NCBI GenBank assembly: GCA_002482545.1
Contig: DLGF01000020.1
Coordinates: 1 to 64,000, forward strand
Reading direction: 5' to 3'
Source: Sporomusaceae bacterium UBA7701
GTDB lineage: Bacteria; Bacillota; Negativicutes; Sporomusales; UBA7701
Length of the DNA: 64,000 nt
Position numbers and translations under genes: made by a program. Within the stretch, counting starts at the first letter, position 1. Each line of letters opens with the position of its first letter. This document shows positions 36,845 through 44,692 of the stretch, one piece after another. The notes beneath the pieces are model-generated. The model worked only from the letters and a program-made list of their open reading frames with translations. It had not been told where the DNA came from and did no database searches.

Positions 36845-37000
36845 ATGCGACGTTTCATTTGCCGAAACTGCCGAAAGGTCTGGTTCAGCGCCGCGACTTT
36901 GGACAAGCCCTGTGAGGATTGCGACGGAGTTCTGGCGGCGGAGGAGGAAGCCCATGAAGATCGGACGGATAGCGAAACAGCTTGTCACCCTGGCGGCTGA
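36845..37000 (+). CDS. Zinc-ribbon small protein, paralogue of the 29518 gene
   Basis: 51 residues from ATG 36845 behind GGGGGCGGGG. FICRNCRKVWFSAATLDKPC gives the first CxxC and the start of the second (CEDC), matching the riboswitch-controlled peptide at 29518 in spacing and in WFSA. Acidic tail. Overlaps the next gene by 47 bases. Confidence 0.6.
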   Translation: MRRFICRNCRKVWFSAATLDKPCEDCDGVLAAEEEAHEDRTDSETACHPGG

Positions 37001-37103
37001 ACGCCGGGAGCGGAGGCTTGGGAAAAGACAATGCCGGAACTGCCTGGCCACAGGCTTGGCAGGCGGGGCTGTCTATTCAGTCTGCCAATGGCTGGTCCGG
37101 TAG
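36954..37103 (+). CDS. Small basic protein, phage-like module
   Basis: 49 residues from ATG 36954 with GGAGGAGG upstream. Arg-rich helical N-terminus, then CRNC and a hydrophobic C-terminus. Overlaps its neighbour in another frame, as compact phage genes do. Unknown. Confidence 0.5.
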   Translation: MKIGRIAKQLVTLAAERRERRLGKRQCRNCLATGLAGGAVYSVCQWLVR

Positions 37104-37112
37104 GGGAAAGGA

Positions 37113-37313
37113 ATGGGGGATATGGGAGGCAGGGTTCATTTCCGGGAAGCCTTACCGCCGGAAAAATGGTGCGAGATGGCCTGTTTCCTCGCCTTGCTGC
37201 GCATTTCGGCCGGTAAGGGCAGGAGCAGCGCTGCCGGGGCTATCCAGGAATGGCGGGAGCGCCGCCGCGCCTGTCTGAGGTCCGGCGGGGAACCCCGGGG
37301 AGGGGTACTATGA
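37113..37313 (+). CDS. Small hypothetical protein, phage-like module
   Basis: 66 residues. Start ATG 37113 or 37122. Helical, with WCEMACFLALLR in the middle and an Arg-rich end. Overlaps the next gene by 4 bases (ATGA), supporting coupled translation. Unknown. Confidence 0.5.
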   Translation: MGDMGGRVHFREALPPEKWCEMACFLALLRISAGKGRSSAAGAIQEWRERRRACLRSGGEPRGGVL

Positions 37314-37627
37314 TTACCGACAGCGGGGCGGAACTGCTGCTGGCGGCCATTTACCGCCAGGCCCGGGAGGATTTGGAGGAGGCCGCCGCCAAGGTCGTGC
37401 TGTTGCAAAAGGCCTGCCGCAAGGGGCAACTGCCCCAATACGTCACGCAGCACGGCCTGCCGCTTGCCGCCGAGGAGGAAGCGACGGCGGCCGAGTGGTA
37501 TGAGGGGTGCCGGCGGCTGCCCCGTGAATTGGCGGAGTTGGTGGGCTTGGTCGGCCAATATGCACGCCACTGCCGCCACTGCGCCGCAGCCGGAAGGGGG
37601 AGCGAGCGTGGGCGGATGGTACAATGA
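37310..37627 (+). CDS. Helical hypothetical protein, phage-like module
   Basis: 105 residues from ATG 37310 behind GGGGAGGGG. Largely helical (AAIYRQAREDLEEAAAKVVLL) with a late HCRHC. Overlaps the ArpU-like gene by 20 bases. Unknown. Confidence 0.6.
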   Translation: MITDSGAELLLAAIYRQAREDLEEAAAKVVLLQKACRKGQLPQYVTQHGLPLAAEEEATAAEWYEGCRRLPRELAELVGLVGQYARHCRHCAAAGRGSERGRMVQ

Positions 37628-38003
37628 CGGCTCGCTGGAGGAGATATTGAGGAACTATCCGGTTCTGAAGGCTCAGGCTAGTATTGATGCCCAGGAACTC
37701 CGGCATTTATTCCCGAACTGCACGGCCGCTTATGGCGGACGGCCGCGGGGCGGACAAAGGAGCGACAGCACCGGAAACTTCGCGGCGAAACGCGAGGAGT
37801 GGTCGCGGAACATCAGGCGGGTCAGGGCGATTGAGATAGCCTGCGAGGCATTGACCGAGCAGGAGCGGGAGCTGGTCCGGCTGATGTATTTCGAACGGTG
37901 GAACAGGCATCATATCCAGATCCGGATGGGGGTTCAGCGGTCCCATATGTTCAACATCCGGCGGAATGCGCTGGACAAGCTGGCTGAAGTACTGCTGGCG
38001 TAG
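37608..38003 (+). CDS. ArpU-like / sigma-70 region 4-like phage regulator
   Basis: 131 residues from GTG 37608 behind GAAGGGGGAG. The C-terminal half (LTEQERELVRLMYF, then RMGVQRSHMFNIRRNALDKLAEVL) has the order of ArpU-type phage late regulators: a helix, the E-L-V/I-x-L-x-Y-F-x2-W block, then an HTH. Predicted to activate later phage genes, but none follow; two terminators end the module. Confidence 0.7.
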   Translation: MGGWYNDGSLEEILRNYPVLKAQASIDAQELRHLFPNCTAAYGGRPRGGQRSDSTGNFAAKREEWSRNIRRVRAIEIACEALTEQERELVRLMYFERWNRHHIQIRMGVQRSHMFNIRRNALDKLAEVLLA

Positions 38004-38010
38004 CATGATG

Positions 38011-38081
38011 AGGCCGGGCCGTTCGCTTCGGCCGGCCCGGCCTAGGGTCAAGGGGTGTCCCCCGATCAGGGACACCCCTTG
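38011..38081. terminator. Two tandem hairpins
   Basis: AGGCCGGGCCG with CGGCCGGCCCGGCCT (38011-38043), then CAAGGGGTGTCCC / GGGACACCCCTTG (38049-38081), a perfect 13-bp stem. They separate the phage-like module from the convergent permease gene. Confidence 0.75.
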
Positions 38082-38194
38082 CTGCTGTTTTGGCAACCGG
38101 GTATTTTTCGACAAATGTGGTAAAGGAAGTTGCAGCTCAAAGTAGCTGGGCGATTATGCGCCGGCGGGCATGCCGGGCGAAACGGCGGAAAAGC

Positions 38195-39589
38195 TTACTT
38201 GACCGGGGCTTCGGCGGCCCCGGGGGCGCTGGCCCGCTTTCGCCCGAACAGGGAGTAGGAAAAATACATGATGGTCAGCCAGACCACGCCGCTGTATATA
38301 CCGACGCGGAAAAAGTCATGGAAGGCAAAGCTGATGATGATCGCGACCAGCAGGATGATTCCCAGCGCCGGCAGGAAGGGATGCAGGGGCATGGTGAAGG
38401 GCAGGGGCTTGGCGTCCGCCCGCCGGGCGCTCCGGAACTTGAAAAAGGTGATCAGGATCATCAGCCAGACGAACAGGGCGCCGAACAGCGCGACGCCAAA
38501 GGCGTAAAGGTAGGCGGCCTCGCTGCCGAAAGACTGGAGGGCGACCGCCAGGGCGATGCCGATCGTGGAAACCAGCAGGGCGTTGACCGGGGCCCCTTCG
38601 CGGGAGAGTTTGCCCAGGGAGGGATGAGCGTGGCCGCTTCGGGAGAGGGAAAAGATCATCCGGGAAGTGAGATAGAGGTTGCTGTTCATGCTGGACAAGG
38701 CGGCGGTAAGGATGACAAAGTTCATGATGCCGGCGGCGTAGGGGATGCCGATCCGGTCGAAGACCTGGACAAACGGGCTTATTTTGCTGCCGGACTCCTG
38801 CCAGGGCACGAGACAAAGCATGAGGAACAGGGAGAGAAGATAGAAGAGAATAAGCCTCACGACCATGGCTTTCTGGGCTCTGGGCACGGCGACTTCCGGA
38901 TTTTTGGCCTCACCGGAAGTGACGGCGACCACTTCGACGCCGATAAAGCTGAAGATGGCCATCAGGACCGCCATCCAAACGCCGCCGGGGCCCTTCGGGA
39001 AAAACCCGCCATGGCCGGTCAGATTGGCGATGCCCACCGGTTCGCCCACCAGCCCGAACAGGAGGGAGAAACCCGCGAGGATGAAAAAGATGATGGCGCT
39101 TACTTTGATCATGGCGAACCAATACTCGAAAGTCCCAAAATTAGTTACCGACCGGGCATTGACGAAAATGAGGGCCGCCGAAAAGGCGATGATCCATACC
39201 ACGTTGGGCACCGCCGGAAACCAATACTGCATGTACAGCGCCGCGGCGATGACTTCGCCGCCGACGGCGATCACCAGGCAGGCCCAATAGGTGTAGCGGA
39301 CGGTCCAGCCGGCAAGGGGACCGAGATATATTTCCGCATAGGTGCCGAACGATCCGGCTACGGGATGGGCCACCGCCATTTCCGACAGCGTGCCCATCAT
39401 AATCAAAGCGACGACGGAGGCGATGAGGTAACTGACGAGCACTCCAGGGCCCGCCATGCCGACGGCGAAGCCGCTGCCGTAAAACAGCCCCGTGCCGATG
39501 GCGCTGCCCATGGCGATCATGGTCAGTTGCCTCTGATTCAGCCCGCGCTGCAGGCCTTTTTCCCGTTCCAGCAGATTTTGAAGATCCAT
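38195..39589 (-). CDS. Amino acid permease (APC, AAT type) under T-box control
   Basis: 464 residues with twelve predicted membrane segments. The N-terminal GLNQRQLTMIAMGSAIGTGLF is the family signature of proton-coupled amino-acid symporters such as AroP, PheP, LysP and GabP. Start ATG 39589. The leader on the same strand is a T-box whose specifier I read tentatively as TGG, so tryptophan or another aromatic amino acid is the suggested substrate (inference). Conventional length and no broken segments. Confidence 0.9.
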   Translation of the reverse strand: MDLQNLLEREKGLQRGLNQRQLTMIAMGSAIGTGLFYGSGFAVGMAGPGVLVSYLIASVVALIMMGTLSEMAVAHPVAGSFGTYAEIYLGPLAGWTVRYTYWACLVIAVGGEVIAAALYMQYWFPAVPNVVWIIAFSAALIFVNARSVTNFGTFEYWFAMIKVSAIIFFILAGFSLLFGLVGEPVGIANLTGHGGFFPKGPGGVWMAVLMAIFSFIGVEVVAVTSGEAKNPEVAVPRAQKAMVVRLILFYLLSLFLMLCLVPWQESGSKISPFVQVFDRIGIPYAAGIMNFVILTAALSSMNSNLYLTSRMIFSLSRSGHAHPSLGKLSREGAPVNALLVSTIGIALAVALQSFGSEAAYLYAFGVALFGALFVWLMILITFFKFRSARRADAKPLPFTMPLHPFLPALGIILLVAIIISFAFHDFFRVGIYSGVVWLTIMYFSYSLFGRKRASAPGAAEAPVK

Positions 39590-39683
39590 GTGATTCGCTC
39601 CTTTCCCAATTTGGCCGCCTGTAGCCAGGCCGCGATTTTCAGTGGCAGCCGCTCCCGGGGTGGGCCGGGAACGGTCGCCCCGC

Positions 39684-39988
39684 TAAAAAAATAAAACCTC
39701 TCATCCCTAAAAATAGGGACGAGAGGTTGTTACCCGCGGTGCCACCCTGCTTGGCCTGTGAAGGCCCTGCTTTCAAAGTACGGGATACCCTAAGGCATCC
39801 GATACCCGCTTCCCGGTAACGGCGGAAGTGTCCGTCAGTGCCTACCCCAGAACGGCTCGGACTGTGTTTCACAGGCCCATTCGACATGCTGAGTAGTGCC
39901 AATCTCACACTGCCATTGGCTCGCTGCAACCCTCATATCATGTGTACTCTTCCTGATCATCAACGCTAACGATAATGAACTTTTTCCT
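39684..39988 (-). promoter_or_regulatory. T-box riboswitch
   Basis: On the minus strand: Stem I with AGTA (S-turn) and CGAATGGG in the specifier region, then the T-box core GGTGGCACCGCGGG, then terminator AACCTCTCGTCCC / GGGATGAGAGGTT plus T run (39684-39727). Upper Stem I helix ACATG/CATGT and lower CAGG/CCTG frame the loop. With the usual purine before the lower helix the codon reads TGG (Trp); spacing from the upper helix would allow GGG. Uncharged tRNA should allow permease transcription. Confidence 0.95.
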
Positions 39989-40018
39989 ATAATACCATCG
40001 TTTCGGCGATTGTGTCAA
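39989..40018 (-). promoter_or_regulatory. Promoter of T-box permease
   Basis: Minus-strand TTGACA (40013-40018), 18-base spacer and TATTAT (39989-39994). Confidence 0.75.
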
Positions 40019-40072
40019 CAACAATGTTTCCGGCATGGACGAAAGGACGGAAGAGGATGACAAATGAACCGA

Positions 40073-41170
40073 CTATTTGGACTTACCATAGGCGACGACA
40101 CGGTCGAGAGTCTGTTGCCACAGGCCTTCAATGGCCGAGAAGTCCATATTGGGGATATAACAGGTCTCAAGGTCGTCATGCAGTTTCTTGGACAGCTTGA
40201 TATGGGAGACGCAGCGGTGGAAGAGCGACCAGAACATTTCCCGGTCATAGGCGGCGATATCCGCGTACCGGGCGACGGTCGCCCCGACCAGGCATTCGTT
40301 CATATCCAGCACCCCTGCCGCGTTCGCCGGGTCGGACAGATGGGGTTCGCTGGAAGTGGTGCAGGCCACGCCCAGCGCCGGGATAACCAAATGTTCCACC
40401 TTTTCGGGGTCCAGCGGGCAGTAGAAGGCTTCCACATCCAAGCCTCTGGTCACGGCGGCGTCGAGAACCTTCTGCAGGAGAGTGCTCTTGCCGGTGCCCG
40501 GTTCCCCCTTCACCACATAGCATTTGGGCATTACGTCAATTATCGAATAGAGATAGTTGACGGCGCCATCGGGGCTGATGGCTGAACCGAAGAGTTTCCG
40601 TACCTTGCCGCACCCTACCGAGTCGACCCCGGCGAAAACGGTCTGAAGCAATTCCTGCGCCTTGCGGTTGGCGGCCGCAAAATCCATCGCCCGGACATTG
40701 ACCGCTTCCCAGTCGTCATACAGCGACTTGGCGGCGCTGAGCAGCCGGTAGGCGCGCTGGAAATTGCCGGCTATTTCAGCGGTGTAGTCGAGGATGCTCC
40801 GTTTATTCTCAACCATTTTCGGCTCATTCCAGAAAGCGCCCAGGTTCAGGATCTCGTCAACGCAGCCGGGATGCTTGGGGTCAACGACGTGCGGGGCGGT
40901 ACCGTCGATAAATGCTACCTCCAGGGCCGGGATGACAACGCCGTCGAGGGAATTGTTGTCGCTGGAACAATGGTGAAATTCCGCGGCGAAGCCCAGATCG
41001 GCGAGCGCCTGGCCCATCCGTTTCATAAAGGTGGATTTGCCGGTGCCGGGGCCGCCCTTGAGGACGAAGATGCGGCGGGCATCGGGCGGGATTATGTAGT
41101 TGTAATAGGAGAAGAAGCCTTTAGGGGTATTGCCGCCGGGAAATACGTGCCGGATCGTTCCTTGTGCCAC
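40073..41170 (-). CDS. PRK06851-like ATPase with two P-loops
   Basis: 365 residues built from two similar halves, each with a Walker A: VLKGGPGTGKSTFMK near residue 40 and VVKGEPGTGKSTLLQ near 220. Each is followed by an FHHCSSDNNSLDG- or FYCPLDPEK-type strand and a VIPAL segment. Internal duplication is clear. Family seen in spore-forming Firmicutes without known function. GTG 41170 follows GGGAGG. Soluble, so a cytoplasmic NTP-driven role is likely. It sits between two permease genes but transcribes alone. Confidence 0.85.
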   Translation of the reverse strand: MAQGTIRHVFPGGNTPKGFFSYYNYIIPPDARRIFVLKGGPGTGKSTFMKRMGQALADLGFAAEFHHCSSDNNSLDGVVIPALEVAFIDGTAPHVVDPKHPGCVDEILNLGAFWNEPKMVENKRSILDYTAEIAGNFQRAYRLLSAAKSLYDDWEAVNVRAMDFAAANRKAQELLQTVFAGVDSVGCGKVRKLFGSAISPDGAVNYLYSIIDVMPKCYVVKGEPGTGKSTLLQKVLDAAVTRGLDVEAFYCPLDPEKVEHLVIPALGVACTTSSEPHLSDPANAAGVLDMNECLVGATVARYADIAAYDREMFWSLFHRCVSHIKLSKKLHDDLETCYIPNMDFSAIEGLWQQTLDRVVAYGKSK

Positions 41171-41278
41171 GCGAAATAGCCTCCCTTGTTAATCTGAATG
41201 TAGCATATGATATGCCGCTTGGCGGCAAAAGGCGACTGTTGGGGCGAGGGGCTTGCGCGCGAAAGAATAACAATAGAA

Positions 41279-41315
41279 AAGACCTGCGGGGCCGGGAGCG
41301 CCGGCGGCAGGTCTT
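41279..41315. terminator. Terminator of the lysine-riboswitch permease
   Basis: AAGACCTGC / GCAGGTCTT with a GC-rich centre; on the minus strand a TTTTCT tail follows, 28 bases after the permease stop. Confidence 0.85.
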
Positions 41316-41342
41316 CAGAGAGCAGGGAAGAGTTTCAGGCGG

Positions 41343-42710
41343 TCAGTCTCTTTTGGTCAAGGGCGCGGCGGCTTCGGGAAAAGCCGGCGCGGCGCTGAGC
41401 TTCATGTAAAGGTACACGGGAATGCCGGCGAGGATGAGCAGAAAGCCGTACATGACCGCCTCCGCCCCGGAGCCGTAAATCGCCCACAGAGCATAGGCAA
41501 AGCCGACGAGGGAAAGGAAGGAGCTTTTGATGAAGGTGCCGACCGAAAATGCCGCGCTTCGCTTGGTGAGGAGGATGATTTCCGCGGCGGCGGCAAAGAC
41601 ATAGGGCGGGAGAAAGGCCAAGGTAGCCAGAAGGATCATGAAGTTATAAGCGGTAGTCAGCGAGTCGACATAATTCAAAGCCAGGACGAGATTGGCCAGG
41701 ATGCCGCTGACAATCAGGGAAATATGCGGCGTGGCAAACCGGCTGTGAACGGCTCCGAGCGATTTGGGCAACAGCCCGTCTTCCGCGGCGGCGAAGCTCA
41801 TGCGGGCGGTGGACAGCACCCAGCCGATGGTGGCGCCGAAGGTCGAGACAAGGGCGCCGAGGGCGATGAAGCCGGAACCCCAGCTGCCGAAGTGGAGATT
41901 GATGATGTCGGCCAGCGGCGAGTTGGAAGCAGCCAATTCGGCCTGCCCCATCGTGCCCATGGCCACCAGGCTGATCGCCAGATACAGGGCGGTAGTCAGT
42001 CCGATGCCCCAGATGGTGCTCAGACGGACATTGCGCTGGGGATTTTTGATTTCGCCGGCCGCCACGGTGGCCGACTCCAGGCCGATGAAGGCCCATAGGG
42101 TGTTGGTGGCGGCGAAGGAGAGCGTTTCCATACCCTTGCTCTCGGGAAACATGGGGCCGGCTATGGACAAATCGAAGTAGCGGGCGCCGATTGCCACAAA
42201 GACGAGGAGCGGAAGCACCTTCAGCACGGTAGTGACAAGAGTCAGAAGACCGGCCTCCCGGACGCCCCGGATATTGATCCAGGTGATCAGCCACAGACCG
42301 GCGGAGGTGACCAGGAAAGCCAGCAGGTTGTTTTCCTTGATAACCGGGAAAAAGAATGACAGATAACTGGCAAAAGCGGTCAGGATGGCGGCGTTGCCGA
42401 CGATGGCGCCGAGCCAGTAGGACCAGGCGTTGATGAAGCCGGTGAATTCTCCGAAGGCCAGTTTGGAGAAGGCGTAAGGTCCGCCGGTCTTGGGATACCG
42501 CGAGCCGAGGTTGGCAAAGGTGAGGGCCAGCACGATGGACCCTATTCCGGTCAGGACCCAGGCCAGCAGGGAGGCGCCGGGACCGGAGGCGTTGGCGAGG
42601 GTGTTGGGCATCATGAATATGCCGGAGCCGATCATATTGCCCATGACAAGGGCGGTTGCCGCCGCAAGGCCGAGTCCTTGCTTCAGGTGGGGCTGATTTT
42701 GTTCCATCAT
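41343..42710 (-). CDS. APC-family basic amino acid permease under lysine riboswitch
   Basis: About 455 residues with twelve membrane segments, of the basic amino acid/polyamine antiporter (APA) branch: GLAAATALVMGNMIGSGIF opens TM1 and GLESATVAAGEIKNPQRN lies in the TM6-7 loop. The start is ATG 42710 (next codon ATG 42707 also possible), placed by GAGGAGG 7 bases upstream. The lysine riboswitch and its terminator directly precede it, so lysine is the probable substrate. Confidence 0.92.
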   Translation of the reverse strand: MMEQNQPHLKQGLGLAAATALVMGNMIGSGIFMMPNTLANASGPGASLLAWVLTGIGSIVLALTFANLGSRYPKTGGPYAFSKLAFGEFTGFINAWSYWLGAIVGNAAILTAFASYLSFFFPVIKENNLLAFLVTSAGLWLITWINIRGVREAGLLTLVTTVLKVLPLLVFVAIGARYFDLSIAGPMFPESKGMETLSFAATNTLWAFIGLESATVAAGEIKNPQRNVRLSTIWGIGLTTALYLAISLVAMGTMGQAELAASNSPLADIINLHFGSWGSGFIALGALVSTFGATIGWVLSTARMSFAAAEDGLLPKSLGAVHSRFATPHISLIVSGILANLVLALNYVDSLTTAYNFMILLATLAFLPPYVFAAAAEIILLTKRSAAFSVGTFIKSSFLSLVGFAYALWAIYGSGAEAVMYGFLLILAGIPVYLYMKLSAAPAFPEAAAPLTKRD

Positions 42711-42734
42711 TTTCTTCCTCCTCGATGATTGCAA

Positions 42735-42980
42735 CAAAAAAAGCAGATGCTGAGCGATTTTCTCAGTATCTGCCTAAAAAGGCGCAAGCTGACCCGCAAG
42801 GGGCCATCTGTGCTGAGATAGCGCTCCACCGAGAGATCGGTGACAGTCCTGCGCCTATTCGGCCACAGGCCCAGTCCAAAGCATTCGAGCCATGCCGTGA
42901 ACTTCGGCAAAAACCCCTTTCCCGCAGACCCTTATCGCTCGTCCAGTCCGCGCTACTCATGGTTTTTGCGCCTCTACTCC
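42735..42980 (-). promoter_or_regulatory. Lysine riboswitch (L box) with terminator
   Basis: Minus-strand elements in order: AGAGGCGC, AGTA, GGGGTTTTTGCCGAAG, TGGACTGGGCC, GAATAGGCGC, GGACTGTCAC and GGTGGAGCGCTATC, the L-box core. P1 is GGCGCAA (42966-42972) with TTGCGCC (42781-42787). Terminator GCAGATgCTGAG / CTCAGtATCTGC with a T run at 42736-42773. Lysine binding should stop transcription of the permease. Confidence 0.95.
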
Positions 42981-43207
42981 GCAGTCATGCTTTTTTCAAT
43001 ACACAAAGTGTAACAATATCTGCCGTCAATGTCAACCGGCCGGAAGGAATAAATTTTGGACCCGTTTATCCGGCGGTTATTCAGCCCCGGCGGCGTCCGG
43101 GCCGCCGGGGGAAGCGCAGGACGGAGCGCCGCCGTTGGCGGGAGGGCCGGCGACCTGGAACTGCCGCTGAAAGTCGCCGTATAAGAATTTACAGTATAAA
43201 AGGCCAT
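42974..43207 (-). CDS. Small hypothetical protein with strong ribosome site
   Basis: 77 residues from ATG 43207, preceded by AGAGGAGGTGATTCG, the best ribosome site in the region. N-terminus MAFYTVNSYTATFSGSSRSP, then Pro/Ala-rich, then KIYSFRPVDIDGRYCYTLC. Its stop lies in the start of the lysine-riboswitch leader, so the riboswitch promoter would fall inside this gene. No family known. Could be a sporulation peptide. Confidence 0.45.
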   Translation of the reverse strand: MAFYTVNSYTATFSGSSRSPALPPTAALRPALPPAARTPPGLNNRRINGSKIYSFRPVDIDGRYCYTLCIEKSMTAE

Positions 43208-43265
43208 CGAATCACCTCCTCTGAGTAATCTACTGTAGTATATTTCAGTTGACAGAAAAACATTA

Positions 43266-43418
43266 CCAAGCTGACGGGAAACACCCATTTGCGGCCTGCC
43301 TGCAAGCAAGGCGGCCGCAACTTCCGGCATACGGACTCAGAACTTGCGCACCTGCTCCGTAAAAAAAACTCGCAACATCAGAACGGGCATCCGGGACTTT
43401 CCGGCCAGTCCGGTTGCC
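43266..43418 (+). ncRNA. Structured RNA, family copy 1 (unassigned)
   Basis: Shares blocks with 50370-50735 in the same order: GAAAnACCCATnTGCGGC (43279), CTTGCGCAC (43343), CTCGnAA..TCAGnACGnGCATC (43369) and nCCAGnC..GGnTnGCC at the 3' end. The ends can pair (GCTGACGGGAAA with TTTCCGGCCAGT, 10 of 12). A CCTCC/GGAGG hairpin follows but no T run. The + orientation is taken from the copy with a terminator. May belong to a known large-RNA class such as raiA; I cannot confirm. Confidence 0.6.
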
Positions 43419-43554
43419 TCCATCGGTTGCCTGGAGGCGCGGCTTGGAACAGCGCGCTGTCCGCCGGCGCCCCACAAATTCATTTGTCAGGCAGGATGGC
43501 GGCCAGGGATGTTGAAATACTAAGAAAAACGATTGGTAAGCAGAGGAGCGCGAC

Positions 43555-44232
43555 GTGGAGAAGGAACAGGATAAGCAAGGCCGGGAAGAAGTAAATCAGA
43601 CCGGAGCTTCCAGCGATAAGGAGCCGGAGGATATCCAACTCTGGCGGGATATGTTTTTCCGGCCGCGGGCCGCTTGCCGCTGGCTGATCCGTCATGAGAC
43701 CTCCGGTTCGGCGACGATGATGTGGCTGGCGCTTACGGCGCTGCTGATCGTCATGATGTTTTTGTCCATCATGGTGGGGTCTGCTAAAGGCGACGCTTCG
43801 GCGGCCAAAATGCGGCTTGTGCTCATTACGCCGATCCTGTTTCTCCTGTCCGGGGTATTTTATGTGGTGGAGAGTCATCTGCTCTGGCTGGGCCTGAGGC
43901 TGTTCGGCGGAAAAGCCCGGCCGGAGGATGTGCGGATCGTCTACTCCTTCACCCAGGTCATTCCTACCGCGGTCTTTATTATCATCAGCCTGCTGTTGTC
44001 TTTGCTTATTCCCCGGGATAGCCTGCTGTCGTCGGTGGTAGCCAATATTATCATGGGCTGGTCGCTGTACATTACTCTGGCCGGACTGGCCGAGGCCGGC
44101 GGCATAGGGGCCTGGCGCTCTCTGGCGGTGTATTTCGCCAGTCTTGCAGTGTGGGGGGTGCTCCTGTTGGCGCTTGCGGCGCTGACCGGCGTAAAGCCTC
44201 CCGGGATCACGAAGTTTTCGCGGCTTATGTAA
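43555..44232 (+). CDS. Yip1-domain membrane protein
   Basis: 225 residues: an acidic N-terminus of about 30, the amphipathic WRDMFFRPRAACRWLI entry, and five hydrophobic segments, as in bacterial Yip1-family proteins. Function unknown; the family is linked to membrane organisation. GTG 43555 follows AGAGGAG closely. Monocistronic, ended by the 22-bp hairpin at 44260. Confidence 0.8.
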   Translation: MEKEQDKQGREEVNQTGASSDKEPEDIQLWRDMFFRPRAACRWLIRHETSGSATMMWLALTALLIVMMFLSIMVGSAKGDASAAKMRLVLITPILFLLSGVFYVVESHLLWLGLRLFGGKARPEDVRIVYSFTQVIPTAVFIIISLLLSLLIPRDSLLSSVVANIIMGWSLYITLAGLAEAGGIGAWRSLAVYFASLAVWGVLLLALAALTGVKPPGITKFSRLM

Positions 44233-44259
44233 AAGAGGATCAAACGGGACCCCGAGCTG

Positions 44260-44306
44260 CCTATGAAAAAAACTAGGGTTGGATCAACCCTAGTTTTTTT
44301 CATAGG
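44260..44306. terminator. Long bidirectional terminator
   Basis: A perfect 22-bp stem (CCTATGAAAAAAACTAGGGTTG) with a 3-base loop. The right arm contains the stop codon of the opposing GIY-YIG gene, so the hairpin ends both genes. Confidence 0.9.
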
Positions 44307-44670
44307 TTTGCCGCCGGGCAGCCGGAGGCTTGTTATAACCCCTGTCGCCATAGGGCTGGAGTTTTTCCAGCCATTTCTTTTCCAGGCCGGCGAGAGTGTC
44401 CCGCCAGTCTTCCTGGGGAACTTTTTCCTGATTGACCGTTTCCAGGACCTCAAAGGAAAAGGCTTCGGGCCCGCAGGCCGACCAGTCGGATTGAAGAGCC
44501 TGATTGACGTGGCAACCCATCCTCAGCTGAAAATGGTGCCGGTTCCACACCCTTGTCAGATCCATCGTGCTGCCGATAAGCAGTTTGTTGTTTTTTGCGT
44601 TTTGAATCTGGAAAATTCCGAGCGGAGGAGGGTTGTTCTTATAATCCTGCTTGATCTCTTTTCGATCCAT
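44290..44670 (-). CDS. GIY-YIG-like nuclease family protein
   Basis: 126 residues. GIFQIQNAKNNKLLIGST corresponds to the GIY-YIG strands (GIF ... LIG), followed by RHHFQLRMGCHVNQALQSDW typical of this small-family group. Catalytic Arg/His context is visible, but the usual Tyr residues are replaced, so activity is uncertain. Cotranscribed 22 bases after the DUF2087 regulator. Confidence 0.75.
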   Translation of the reverse strand: MDRKEIKQDYKNNPPPLGIFQIQNAKNNKLLIGSTMDLTRVWNRHHFQLRMGCHVNQALQSDWSACGPEAFSFEVLETVNQEKVPQEDWRDTLAGLEKKWLEKLQPYGDRGYNKPPAARRQTYEKN

Positions 44671-44692
44671 TTTTGCTCCATCTCCTTTGTTG

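Noticed and set aside
38090..39694. 534-codon + frame opposite the T-box permease
   Set aside because: Highly charged translation without motifs; the minus-strand permease with twelve membrane segments and a T-box leader is the real gene.
43289..43594. 101-codon + frame over RNA copy 1
   Set aside because: No ribosome site, composition not protein-like, and the segment matches the structured RNA at 50370.
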